Assembly: GCA_017303735.1 (NCBI GenBank) | Contig: JAFLCF010000194.1 | Location: 1-7,720 of the forward strand | Source of the DNA: Anaerolineae bacterium | Lineage (GTDB): Bacteria > Chloroflexota > Anaerolineae > Anaerolineales > Villigracilaceae | Reading direction: 5' to 3' | DNA: 7,720 nucleotides | Shown here: positions 1-6,552 of the stretch, piece by piece | How positions within the stretch are numbered: position 1 is the first letter of the stretch | Layout: each line of letters starts with the position of its first letter | The notes under the pieces: model-generated | Databases searched by the model: none | Told to the model about the DNA's origin: nothing | The model's input: only the letters and a program-made list of their open reading frames with translations | Program-made: the position numbers and the translations under genes

Positions 1-207
1 GTTAGCCGCCTGACCCTGAGCATTCATGATGTGACCGACAATGACGAAGTGGAAAGCGCGGAGATGAACATTGTGAAGGTGGCGGGCACCCTGGAATGGG
101 TGTTCACGGCGACCGAGAGCATTACGGTTGGGCACGAAACCGAGGTGCGTGTGACGGCGTTTGACCTGGCTGGCAATAAGATCGAAGCCAGCAGCTCGTT
201 CGATTAA
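1..207 (+). CDS. C-terminal end of a secreted or surface protein with an Ig-like segment (5' end outside window)
   Basis: The frame is open from base 1 to the TAA at 205-207 and gives the last 68 residues of a protein. The segment has alternating hydrophobic/polar strands and ends in a strand with VTAFDLAGN followed by a short acidic tail. The AFDLAGN pattern is typical of the last strands of bacterial Ig-like beta-sandwich domains in exported proteins (family knowledge). No catalytic motif is visible, so the function of the whole protein cannot be given. The gene is clearly GC-rich (36 of 60 bases in line 61-120 by hand count), unlike the AT-rich genes that follow, so a compositional boundary lies just downstream. 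It is followed after 10 bases by a strong hairpin. Confidence is high that it is coding and moderate for the Ig-like call. Confidence 0.7.
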   Translation, partial: VSRLTLSIHDVTDNDEVESAEMNIVKVAGTLEWVFTATESITVGHETEVRVTAFDLAGNKIEASSSFD

Positions 208-217
208 TGTTGTTCTT

Positions 218-249
218 GGGTGGCAGTCTCTTTGCGGGGATTGCCACCC
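218..249 (+). terminator. 13-bp hairpin after the first gene, terminator-like but without a U-tract
   Basis: GGGTGGCA (218-225) pairs exactly with TGCCACCC (242-249). The pairing continues inward through 226-230 with 237-241, using two G-T wobbles, and leaves a 6-base loop (231-236). It lies 10 bases after the stop codon of the upstream gene, where a terminator is expected. The 3' side reads TCTGCATT, not a run of T, so it is not a canonical intrinsic terminator. It may instead be an RNA 3'-end stabiliser or a factor-dependent end. Confidence 0.5.
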
Positions 250-255
250 TCTGCA

Positions 256-284
256 TTCCAGTTTCGAGATGCTAGTAATATAAT
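256..284 (+). promoter_or_regulatory. Promoter candidate for the 311-1438 gene
   Basis: A perfect -10 hexamer, TATAAT, is at 279-284, 26 bases before the ATG at 311. The hexamer 17 bases upstream (TTCCAG, 256-261) matches the -35 consensus poorly, so the call rests on the -10 and on position: it lies after the hairpin that closes the previous gene and at the onset of AT-rich DNA. Confidence 0.4.
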
Positions 285-310
285 TTGGTTTATAAGCACC
301 GGAGGAATAA

Positions 311-1438
311 ATGGTTAATTTAATAGATATATTTGAAAGCATAGAACAATTTGCTTATAAAGTATTGATTTGGATATTATTAGCGCCCAAGACTCTAGGG
401 AAAATCATAATCGAGCCGCAATGGGCACCAAATTACATTACAAAAGAACTAAAAGAAAAAGAAATCAATCGTTTTGACGATTATTTTTCTCCAGTCTTTT
501 TAATAATTTTAGTTTCACTATTGCCTTTTATTTACTTCAAGTATTATGCAATCCGTCCTGGAGTTACAGTTTCTAGTCCATACGCAATTCATATTGGGGA
601 AAGCGCCTTATTAAAGGTAGAAAAAGCAAATTTCATTTCTTCAAATTCGGAATATCCTGTTTGGGCAACCTGGATAGATTATGCCCAAGATACCAATCTG
701 CCACTTGAATCTTATAGTTCAAACTACTTAACAGTTCAATACAAAGGTGTTGAGGTTGGCGAAAAAAACATTTATCTTATGGTAGAAAGCAATTCAGGCG
801 AAATAGTAACTGAATATGTTCAATTGTATGTAGGTGATAAAGGGGTTGATCTATCCAAATATATTTATGAGAGGTCACAATCATTTAAAGAAAACAACAA
901 CCAACCAAGAGATATAACAACTGCCCTAAAGGAAACTGAAACAATCACTGCATCTGTGTTCTTTTTAGGTATTCCCATGCTTTTTGCTTTAGTCATAGAG
1001 TCTTTTCGTGGTCAAATCATTTCAGGGGAGACATTAAAACGTTCGTATCTTATTCAATGCTATTATTTTTCACCGCTCTACATTGCAGTTTATGCCGGTT
1101 TATTTGCGCCGGGTTATTTACTTATGGATGTAGAAAAAGATATATTCCTTAAAGCAATTCAATTAATATTAGTTTGTATTATATTTTGGCTAATTATCGT
1201 TGAAACCCGCTTAATAACCATAGAGCGTGTCATTCATTGGTTTTACGCATTGCTTATTACTTTTAGCCTGCTATTTTTAGTATCACTCTTAATTATTACA
1301 TCCTTGAACGGAACTCTCACAGGAGATAATGTGCGCATTGGATTATGGTATTTCTATAGCGGTGCTGGAATTTTATTAATAGGTATCAGCCTTATATCTT
1401 GGCTTATTAAATCTGTAAAAAGGCAAAGAAAACATTAA
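311..1438 (+). CDS. Unrecognised six-helix membrane protein with an exported domain
   Basis: This is a 375-residue protein that I do not recognise. The ATG at 311 is preceded by GGAGGA (301-306) four bases away, so the start is well supported. An N-terminal stretch rich in amphipathic helix (1-57, including LAPKTLGKIIIEP) comes before the first membrane segment at about 59-79. A polar, beta-rich domain of about 110 residues follows (85-195), ending in a charged linker. Five more hydrophobic segments lie at about 212-229, 250-271, 281-298, 310-330 and 347-366, and the tail is basic (KSVKRQRKH), expected to be cytoplasmic. The soluble domain would then lie outside the membrane. The helix bundle recalls Yip1-like or permease-like bundles only in general shape. 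No catalytic or binding motif is visible. Composition is strongly AT-rich (12 G/C of 60 in line 1141-1200), unlike both flanking regions, which suggests separate acquisition. Confidence 0.8.
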   Translation: MVNLIDIFESIEQFAYKVLIWILLAPKTLGKIIIEPQWAPNYITKELKEKEINRFDDYFSPVFLIILVSLLPFIYFKYYAIRPGVTVSSPYAIHIGESALLKVEKANFISSNSEYPVWATWIDYAQDTNLPLESYSSNYLTVQYKGVEVGEKNIYLMVESNSGEIVTEYVQLYVGDKGVDLSKYIYERSQSFKENNNQPRDITTALKETETITASVFFLGIPMLFALVIESFRGQIISGETLKRSYLIQCYYFSPLYIAVYAGLFAPGYLLMDVEKDIFLKAIQLILVCIIFWLIIVETRLITIERVIHWFYALLITFSLLFLVSLLIITSLNGTLTGDNVRIGLWYFYSGAGILLIGISLISWLIKSVKRQRKH

Positions 1439-1505
1439 AGCGGTATGGATTAATAATTGCCAAGACAGCATCTTTTGGAGGTATCGGCAACGTGTTGTAA
1501 ATAAA

Positions 1506-1529
1506 TCCTTCGCCGGGTATGACGAAGGG
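1506..1529. repeat. Degraded intergenic palindrome, possible relict of a dispersed repeat
   Basis: CCTTCG (1507-1512) and CGAAGG (1523-1528) form a 6-bp inverted repeat with a 10-base loop, plus an outer T-G wobble. Read on the minus strand it gives TTCGTCATACCCGGCGAAGG and translates in one frame as FVIPGEGF. That resembles the peptide VIPAKAGI, which is often seen as a false translation of short dispersed intergenic palindromes (GTCATTCC...GGAAT type) in other bacteria. The likeness is by eye and only one copy is in the window. The remaining intergenic sequence between the two membrane protein genes shows no gene. Confidence 0.3.
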
Positions 1530-1580
1530 AGCAATCTCATCTAATCTTTGAGCACACCCTGGATCGACACCCCCTGTACC

Positions 1581-1611
1581 TTGACTGGATACGCGCAAGG
1601 TCGGGTAAAAT
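1581..1611 (+). promoter_or_regulatory. Promoter of the 1673-2512 gene (TTGACT, 19-base spacer, TAAAAT)
   Basis: TTGACT at 1581-1586 matches the -35 consensus at five of six positions, and TAAAAT at 1606-1611 matches the -10 at five of six. The spacer is 19 bases, longer than the usual 17. The last 15 bases (1597-1611, AAGGTCGGGTAAAAT) recur exactly at 2740-2754 upstream of hsdR. A dyad, ACCTTG (1578-1583) and CAAGGT (1596-1601), overlaps the -35 and spacer and could be an operator. A long spacer with a dyad is the layout used by MerR-family activators, but the dyad here is not centred in the spacer. Confidence 0.5.
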
Positions 1612-1656
1612 ATGGCGATAGCGGGGTACTCAAGCAGTCTTGTACAACGAACAATT

Positions 1657-1662
1657 AAGGGA
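1657..1662 (+). promoter_or_regulatory. Ribosome binding site that decides the start at 1673
   Basis: AAGGGA lies 10 bases before the ATG at 1673. A TTG at 1640 in the same frame would add 11 residues but has only a weak G-run 14 bases upstream. An ATG at 1709 has no purine-rich site close by. The 1673 start is also 61 bases beyond the -10 hexamer, nearly matching the 59 bases seen upstream of hsdR. Confidence 0.5.
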
Positions 1663-1672
1663 TTTGGCTAAT

Positions 1673-2512
1673 ATGCAAAATAACGAAGTAACTCAAGAAA
1701 AATCAATGAGAAAAATAGAAGGCTTTGTTTCCCTAATATCAGGCATTATTAGCATTGTTTTATTTTCAGTCCAATATCCATTTTGGTCTTTTTTGTTTAT
1801 TCCAATTTATATTGCCACAGGGTATTTGTATTTCCAAAACGACATTAATACAATTATTAAAGAAGTTCAACAAACCAGTCAGCCAAAAATCTTATATTGG
1901 GGAAAATCCATATGGAATAATCGGACAGCATTAATATTTATTACACTTGGCATAGTAATTTTCGCTAATTTATTTAACTTTACTGCGAAGGAGACTTATT
2001 ACATTTATCGACAAGGATGGGTGGAAGAAATATCGTTCAATAATGTCGATTTTGGGGTTGAAAATTTATATTTGGTGACTTTAGACCAGTCGCAAAGATC
2101 ATTAGAAGGTCTTAGAAAGATCAATCCAGTTATTTATTTTGGTGAAAATATATTTTTAGATTCAACCATTAGCTTTGAGACAACTGACATAGACATAGGT
2201 AACGACTTTTTTTCAGACACCAATATTGATATTGAGGTTACTGGATTAGACCCTGAAAATGAGTTCTTACAACCTACAGGTAACTTCACACCAAATAGAG
2301 ATGAAACTGGTTACAAGAAATTTCCAATCAAGAATAATTACACAATCTTTGTTCATGTAAATAACTGCAAGTCCGGTTCTTGCTATTTCCGTTTGCATAT
2401 TAAATTAAAAGATGGCGCTCTTGGTATTTACAGCAACCCCAAAAGTATCGAGATAACAATCTCACACCTCGAAAATGATACCAATCGTTTCAATGGATTA
2501 ATAAAACCATAA
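1673..2512 (+). CDS. Unrecognised membrane protein with a C-terminal exported domain
   Basis: This is a 279-residue protein from the preferred ATG; a TTG at 1640 would give 290. I do not recognise the family. Two hydrophobic segments sit close together at about 17-32 and 37-54, a polar stretch with KEVQQTSQPKILYWG follows, and a third hydrophobic helix lies at about 86-102. The remaining 175 residues are polar and beta-rich with many Asn, Asp and Thr. Three crossings after a short basic N-terminus would place this large domain on one side of the membrane, probably outside. Cys232 and Cys237 (NCKSGSCYF), the only cysteines, are spaced to form a small disulfide loop, which agrees with an exported location. 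No catalytic motif is visible. The gene is AT-rich like 311-1438, and both encode membrane proteins with one soluble domain, so they may have arrived together, but each seems to have its own promoter. Confidence 0.75.
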   Translation: MQNNEVTQEKSMRKIEGFVSLISGIISIVLFSVQYPFWSFLFIPIYIATGYLYFQNDINTIIKEVQQTSQPKILYWGKSIWNNRTALIFITLGIVIFANLFNFTAKETYYIYRQGWVEEISFNNVDFGVENLYLVTLDQSQRSLEGLRKINPVIYFGENIFLDSTISFETTDIDIGNDFFSDTNIDIEVTGLDPENEFLQPTGNFTPNRDETGYKKFPIKNNYTIFVHVNNCKSGSCYFRLHIKLKDGALGIYSNPKSIEITISHLENDTNRFNGLIKP

Positions 2513-2593
2513 ATATAACTACTTTATCAATAGCCACTTTTATGTAATGTTCTTTTGTTACAATTATATAAATACTGGAGCTATTAATCACTT

Positions 2594-2721
2594 ATGCCCA
2601 CCCTCAACTGGATCGGCAAAGACGCCGTCATCAACCATCACAAAGAAGTGTCTTCCGCCTGCTCAAATGCCGCGCGGACTTGTCCGTGGGCGACCCCGAT
2701 AGCGGGAATTTTTTGTTTTAA
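2594..2721 (+). pseudogene. Frameshifted 5' remnant of an adenine-specific DNA methyltransferase (Mod-like)
   Basis: From the ATG at 2594, nineteen codons read MPTLNWIGKDAVINHHKEV. After 2650 the reading continues in another frame from 2653 as FRLLKCRADLSVGDPDSGNF and stops at TAA 2719-2721. Joined, the two pieces match the conserved N-terminus I know from type III Mod-like adenine methyltransferases (MPTLNWIGK-AVVNHH-EVPFRLL...SVGDPDSGNLLVQGDN). The frame change fits loss of one base just after codon 19. The downstream GDNL-EAL segment, the DPPYN catalytic motif and the rest of the gene are absent, so about 42 codons survive and no enzyme can be made. GGAG at 2577-2580 is a possible old ribosome binding site but is 13 bases from the ATG. 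The fragment is GC-richer than the AT-rich DNA before it. It fills most of the roughly 300-base gap between the membrane protein gene and hsdR. Confidence 0.8.
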
Positions 2722-2739
2722 CGGAGTGTTTTTGTGGGT

Positions 2740-2754
2740 AAGGTCGGGTAAAAT
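2740..2754 (+). promoter_or_regulatory. Promoter-like element upstream of hsdR, second copy of a 15-base motif
   Basis: AAGGTCGGGTAAAAT is identical to 1597-1611. Its TAAAAT (2749-2754) is a -10 candidate 59 bases before the hsdR ATG. The -35 is poor: the hexamer at a 17-base spacing is GTGTTT (2726-2731). The dyad found around the first copy is missing here. The element starts 18 bases after the end of the methyltransferase remnant. Confidence 0.45.
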
Positions 2755-2801
2755 TGGAAGAAGTTGAGGGGGCTCCCCGTATAACTACCAGCCTCCCCAT
2801 T

Positions 2802-2806
2802 AAGGG
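2802..2806 (+). promoter_or_regulatory. Ribosome binding site that decides the hsdR start at 2814
   Basis: AAGGG at 2802-2806 lies seven bases before the ATG at 2814. The frame is open back to a TTG at 2754, but that codon overlaps the -10 candidate, has no ribosome binding site, and would add 20 residues (MEEVEGAPRI...) not expected in the family. From 2814 the protein begins MRFNENSRVKIPALLHL, which is how HsdR proteins of this type normally begin. Confidence 0.7.
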
Positions 2807-2813
2807 TAACCCT

Positions 2814-5800
2814 ATGAGATTCAATGAAAATTCAAGAGTAAAAATTCCGGCTCTCTTGCACTTGAATAGACTCGGATACGATTACATCTCCTTATCAAAT
2901 TCCAAATGGGATGAAGGTACCAATATCTTCACGGATATTTTTACTGAATCGATCCTGCGTATCAATCAGGACTTGAACGCGGATGAAGTTATTCGGGTTC
3001 TACAGGATGTTTCACTGGCTCTTGATAATGAAGACCTTGGGCAGGCATTTTATGCCATGCTGACCGCCACTTCGGGGACACGGCTGATCGATTTCGAAGA
3101 TTTCAATAACAACTCTTTTCATGTTGCAACCGAATTGACCTATAAGAACGGCGAAGATGAATTTCGCCCCGATGTGATTTTGCTGATCAACGGCATGCCG
3201 CTTGCTTTCATTGAAGTCAAGAAGCCGAATAATCATGATGGAATTCTGGCGGAACGGGAAAGGATTAACGCCCGTTTCAAGAATAAGAAGTTCAGAAAGT
3301 TTGTCAACATCTCACAGATTTTGGTCTTCTCCAATAACATGGAGTATGACGCTGACACCATCGAAACCATTCAGGGTGTGTTCTACTCCACTACTTCCTA
3401 TTCCGAAGCAAACTTCAATTATTTCAGGGAAGAAGAAGATTTCGACCTGCCCAGCCTGCTCAAGCCGGAAGATGATGAGCTTGAGAATTTCGTACTTAAA
3501 GATAACAATCTTTCCATCATCAAGCATTCCCCCGAATTCATCACCAACAAAGACCCGAACACGCCCACCAACCGCGTGCTAACCTCCCTATTCAGTAGAG
3601 AGCGGCTGGCTCTGTTATTTCGATATGGTATTGCTTATGTGAAAAGCGAAACCGGGCTAGAAAAGCACATCATGCGCTACCCGCAATTATTTGCCACACG
3701 CGCCATTGAACGCAAACTGGATGAGGGCATTAAAAAGGGGATCATTTGGCACACTCAAGGCAGCGGTAAGACAGCGCTGGCTTTTTACAACGTGCAATAT
3801 CTAACGGATTATTTTCATCGCAAAGGCGTGGTGCCAAAGTTCTATTTCATCGTGGATCGTATCGACCTGATGAATCAGGCGAAGCGCGAGTTTACCAGCC
3901 GTGGCTTGAACGTAAACACAGTCAATTCAAAAGAAGCGTTGCTGAAAAGTTTTGGGTTGAAACAGGCGCTTGAGGGTTTTAGTGGAAAGCCCGAAATTAC
4001 GGTTGTAAACATCCAGAAGTTCAACGATCAATCGGACGTGGTGAAAGCCAGCGATTATGACATCAACACCCAACGGGTGTATTTCCTCGATGAAGTGCAT
4101 CGCAGTTATGACCCGAAAGGCAGTTTCCTTGCTAATCTGGTCAGTTCGGACAGAGACGCCATCATTATTGGCTTAACAGGGACGCCGCTCATCACCGGTG
4201 ATAATATCTCACGCGAGGTGTTCGGGGGCTACATCCACAAGTATTACTACAACTCCTCGATTGCCGATGGGTACACACTGAAACTAATCCGCGAAGGGAT
4301 TGAAACCGAGTACAAAATACGGCTGGAACAGGCACTCAAAGAGATCGAGATCCTCAAAGGTGACGCGGATAAAAGCGCGGTGTATGCCCACAAGACCTTT
4401 GCCGAACCGATGCTGGATTACATCGTGCGCGATTTCGTGAACAGCCGGAAAAAGTTTGACGACTACACCGTTGGCGGCATGGTGGTATGCGATAGCTCAG
4501 AGCAGGCACGCAAGTTATTTGAGATATTCATCAATAAGTACAACCCAAGCCAAAAAACGGTTGAGGACGTTGACCACAACTACAAAGCAATCTCTGAACC
4601 GCCCGCAGAATACACCACCTACCAGAAAGAGACAGGCAACAGCTTTACTGCCTCGCTGATTCTGCATGATGTGGGCTCTAAAGATGACCGTAAAGAGGAA
4701 GTGGAAAAGTTCAAAGCAGGCGAAATTGACTTTCTCTTTGTGTACAACATGTTATTGACAGGTTTTGACGCCAGCCGCTTGAAAAAACTTTATATTGCCC
4801 GCCTGCTGCGCGACCATAACCTTTTGCAGATGTTAACCCGCGTGAACCGCCCGTACAAGAAGTTTAGATACGGCTTCGTGGTGGACTTTGCCGATATTCG
4901 CGGGGAGTTCGATAAGACCAACCGCGCTTATTTTCAGGAATTGCAAGCGGAACTGGGCGAAGATGAACTTAAGAACTACTCGAACCTGTTCAAATCGAGC
5001 GAGCAGATCGAAGAGGAGTTCAGGGACATCAAGGAGAAGCTCTTCCATTATGACCTGAACAATATGGAAGTCTTTTCAAAGCAGATCAGCGAAATCACCG
5101 ACCGCAAGGTGATGCTCGATATTCGCAAGGCGTTGGAGAACGCCCGCAACCTCTACAATCTGGCAAAGTTATTCGGTCATTATGATCTGCTGGAACGAAT
5201 CGATTTCAAGAAGTTCAACCGCCTGCTGGATGAGACCATCGCACACATTGAATTATTGAATCTAAAGGAAAACATCGAGAGCGACGTGGACACGACCAAC
5301 CTGCTGAATGTGGCGTTGGAGAATGTGGTCTTTGCCTTCCGCAAAATCTCTGAAGATGAATTGGTGATCGCAGACCAACTTAAGGGCATGTTACGCAAGA
5401 CGCGCGAGGCATTGAACAATAACTTTGACCCAAGCGACCCTGAATTTGTGAGCTTGTACGATGAACTCAAGCGGCTGTTCGATAAAAAGAACTTAAGCGA
5501 AGTGACGCAAGAGGATATGCGTTCCAATATTGGCGCGTTGGAAAAAATATTCGACAAGGTGGCTGAACTGAACCGCAGGAATAATCTGTTGAAAGCCAAG
5601 TATGAGAATGATACAAAATACGCCCGCGTGCATAAGCGCATCGTGCAGCGCGGCGGGTTGACTAAACGCGAAAGCGATATTCAGGAATCGCTGGCAGAGG
5701 TGAAGAAGCAAACCGATGAGCGGATTTTGCTGAACAAAAACCTGATGAATGCGGATGCGTTCTTCGCCCAGATGTTGATGAAAAATGTGATCGATGCGTT

Positions 5801-5894
5801 TGATAAAATCAAAGTGGCGCTTGACCCCGAAGCGGCGAAGTTTATTAATAACCTGCTGGTGAAGGAATATATGAGCGAGTATCAGGGTACGTAA
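2814..5894 (+). CDS. hsdR: Type I restriction endonuclease subunit R (HsdR)
   Basis: This 1026-residue ATP-dependent motor and nuclease subunit of a type I restriction enzyme pulls DNA past an HsdM-HsdS complex bound at unmethylated sites and cuts at a distance. Numbered from the ATG at 2814, the N-terminal nuclease domain holds RPD (Asp120) and EVKK (Glu134, Lys136), the PD-(D/E)xK signature. The SF2 helicase core follows: Walker A GSGKT (316-320, in WHTQGSGKT), DEVH (426-429, DEAH-box variant), TGTP (455-458), motif V VYNMLLTGFDA (643-653) and motif VI QMLTRVNRP (672-680, with Gln672, Arg676 and Arg679). From about 700 to the end is a charged helical region like the C-terminal domain that docks on the methyltransferase. 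Length and motifs are complete, so it should be functional. It is first in the locus, with its own promoter-like element. It is separated from hsdM by a transposase cassette whose palindrome begins one base after the stop codon. The locus is about 50% GC, unlike the preceding AT-rich genes. Confidence 0.97.
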   Translation: MRFNENSRVKIPALLHLNRLGYDYISLSNSKWDEGTNIFTDIFTESILRINQDLNADEVIRVLQDVSLALDNEDLGQAFYAMLTATSGTRLIDFEDFNNNSFHVATELTYKNGEDEFRPDVILLINGMPLAFIEVKKPNNHDGILAERERINARFKNKKFRKFVNISQILVFSNNMEYDADTIETIQGVFYSTTSYSEANFNYFREEEDFDLPSLLKPEDDELENFVLKDNNLSIIKHSPEFITNKDPNTPTNRVLTSLFSRERLALLFRYGIAYVKSETGLEKHIMRYPQLFATRAIERKLDEGIKKGIIWHTQGSGKTALAFYNVQYLTDYFHRKGVVPKFYFIVDRIDLMNQAKREFTSRGLNVNTVNSKEALLKSFGLKQALEGFSGKPEITVVNIQKFNDQSDVVKASDYDINTQRVYFLDEVHRSYDPKGSFLANLVSSDRDAIIIGLTGTPLITGDNISREVFGGYIHKYYYNSSIADGYTLKLIREGIETEYKIRLEQALKEIEILKGDADKSAVYAHKTFAEPMLDYIVRDFVNSRKKFDDYTVGGMVVCDSSEQARKLFEIFINKYNPSQKTVEDVDHNYKAISEPPAEYTTYQKETGNSFTASLILHDVGSKDDRKEEVEKFKAGEIDFLFVYNMLLTGFDASRLKKLYIARLLRDHNLLQMLTRVNRPYKKFRYGFVVDFADIRGEFDKTNRAYFQELQAELGEDELKNYSNLFKSSEQIEEEFRDIKEKLFHYDLNNMEVFSKQISEITDRKVMLDIRKALENARNLYNLAKLFGHYDLLERIDFKKFNRLLDETIAHIELLNLKENIESDVDTTNLLNVALENVVFAFRKISEDELVIADQLKGMLRKTREALNNNFDPSDPEFVSLYDELKRLFDKKNLSEVTQEDMRSNIGALEKIFDKVAELNRRNNLLKAKYENDTKYARVHKRIVQRGGLTKRESDIQESLAEVKKQTDERILLNKNLMNADAFFAQMLMKNVIDAFDKIKVALDPEAAKFINNLLVKEYMSEYQGT

Positions 5895-5895
5895 C

Positions 5896-5928
5896 AGGTG
5901 ACAGTCACTTTTAAAGTGACTGTCACCT
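5896..5928. repeat. 33-base perfect palindrome, left flank of the RAYT gene (REP-like)
   Basis: AGGTGACAGTCACTTT (5896-5911) is the exact reverse complement of 5913-5928, with a single T (5912) at the centre. It begins one base after the hsdR stop codon. Transcribed from either strand it would fold into a long hairpin. Its partner at 6553-6585 shares the outer 13 bases of each arm; only one symmetric base pair and the central base differ. Each half also holds a smaller near-palindrome centred on GTGACAGTCAC. Paired palindromes of this kind flank REP-associated transposase genes, which act on them. Confidence 0.9.
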
Positions 5929-5936
5929 AGACTAGT

Positions 5937-5940
5937 GAGG
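5937..5940 (+). promoter_or_regulatory. Ribosome binding site that decides the RAYT start at 5947
   Basis: GAGG lies six bases before the ATG at 5947. A GTG at 5935 in the same frame would add four residues, but it overlaps this site and cannot be served by it. The protein from 5947 begins MPYARKDLL, as RAYT proteins do shortly before the YYHIYNRG motif. Confidence 0.6.
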
Positions 5941-5946
5941 AAATCT

Positions 5947-6543
5947 ATGCCATACGCACGCAAAGACCTGCTGACATGGCAGACCGGAATGTATTACCAT
6001 ATCTACAATCGAGGCGTAAATAAATCCACGTTGTTCCGCGAGCAGACCAATTACCTGTTTGTTATCGAGAAACTCCAGAAATATCGTAAGGAAAACAATG
6101 TTGCTGTCATTGCCTATTGCTTTATGCCTAACCACTATCATCTACTGTTGCGGCAGGATGGCGACAATCCAGCAGGCAATGTGCCGCAATCCGTATTCAA
6201 TAGTTATTCCAAGGCATATAATTTGAAATATTCGCACAGCGGCACGCTCTTTGAAAGCCGATTTCATGCCAAGCCTGTACAAACTAAAAGTCATTTATTA
6301 CACCTGTGCCGATATATTCATGGAAACCCTGTAAAAGACGGCATGGTGGCAAGTCCTGCCGACTGGGGTTGGTCAAATTACCTTGATTGGATCGGAGAAC
6401 GAAACGGCACACTAGTTGACCACGAATTTATTAATGACCAATTCGATAGCGTGGATGAGTACAAGAAATTCCTTTTCGAGTATTTGAAGTCACGCCAATT
6501 GCCTGAGGATGTAATGAGATTTTTGGAAGAATTAGAGAAATAG
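5947..6543 (+). CDS. REP-associated tyrosine transposase (RAYT, Y1/HUH family)
   Basis: This 198-residue protein belongs to the IS200/IS605-like Y1 transposase superfamily, in the RAYT branch. These enzymes nick and rejoin single-stranded DNA at palindromic REP hairpins through a catalytic tyrosine. The start of the domain is GMYYHIYNRGVNKSTLF (14-30). The metal-binding HUH pair is His63 and His65 in FMPNHYHLLL (59-68). SGTLFESRF (98-106) precedes HLLHLCRYIHGNPVKDGMV (116-134), where Tyr123 is the probable catalytic tyrosine by its place in the RYI-x2-NPV motif. The C-terminal helices end in ELEK. All key residues and the usual length of about 200 residues are present, so it is likely active. 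Flanking 33-base palindromes are its probable substrates. The gene lies in the hsdR-hsdM direction with its own ribosome binding site. It has no clear promoter of its own and may be read from hsdR. RAYTs are often single-copy and may be domesticated, so it may not be a simple selfish element. Confidence 0.93.
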   Translation: MPYARKDLLTWQTGMYYHIYNRGVNKSTLFREQTNYLFVIEKLQKYRKENNVAVIAYCFMPNHYHLLLRQDGDNPAGNVPQSVFNSYSKAYNLKYSHSGTLFESRFHAKPVQTKSHLLHLCRYIHGNPVKDGMVASPADWGWSNYLDWIGERNGTLVDHEFINDQFDSVDEYKKFLFEYLKSRQLPEDVMRFLEELEK

Positions 6544-6552
6544 ATAAAACAT

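Noticed and set aside
1407..1598. Minus-strand open frame of 63 codons between the two membrane protein genes
   Set aside because: It overlaps the end of the upstream gene, has no ribosome binding site, and its peptide resembles translations of intergenic repeats.
2561..2572. TATATA/TATAAA as a promoter for the methyltransferase remnant
   Set aside because: The surroundings are AT-rich, so such hexamers arise easily; no -35 match at 16-18 bases is present and the gene downstream is dead.
2594..2758. Intact small gene starting at ATG 2594 in a single frame
   Set aside because: After codon 19 the single-frame translation becomes Ser/Ala/Cys-rich and loses all similarity, whereas the shifted frame resumes the methyltransferase match. 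A broken gene explains the data better.
2754..2813. N-terminal extension of hsdR from a TTG at 2754
   Set aside because: The TTG overlaps the -10 candidate and lacks a ribosome binding site, while the ATG at 2814 has AAGGG and the family's normal N-terminus.
5896..5928. Left palindrome as an intrinsic terminator of hsdR
   Set aside because: It forms a strong hairpin right after the stop, but no T-run follows and the same palindrome recurs after the RAYT gene, so a REP-like substrate is the better reading. Some attenuation is still possible.
5180..5963. Two minus-strand open frames of about 150 codons under the hsdR 3' end
   Set aside because: They overlap each other and hsdR, contain no known motif, and one crosses the palindrome. 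They are shadows of the charged helical C-terminal coding region.
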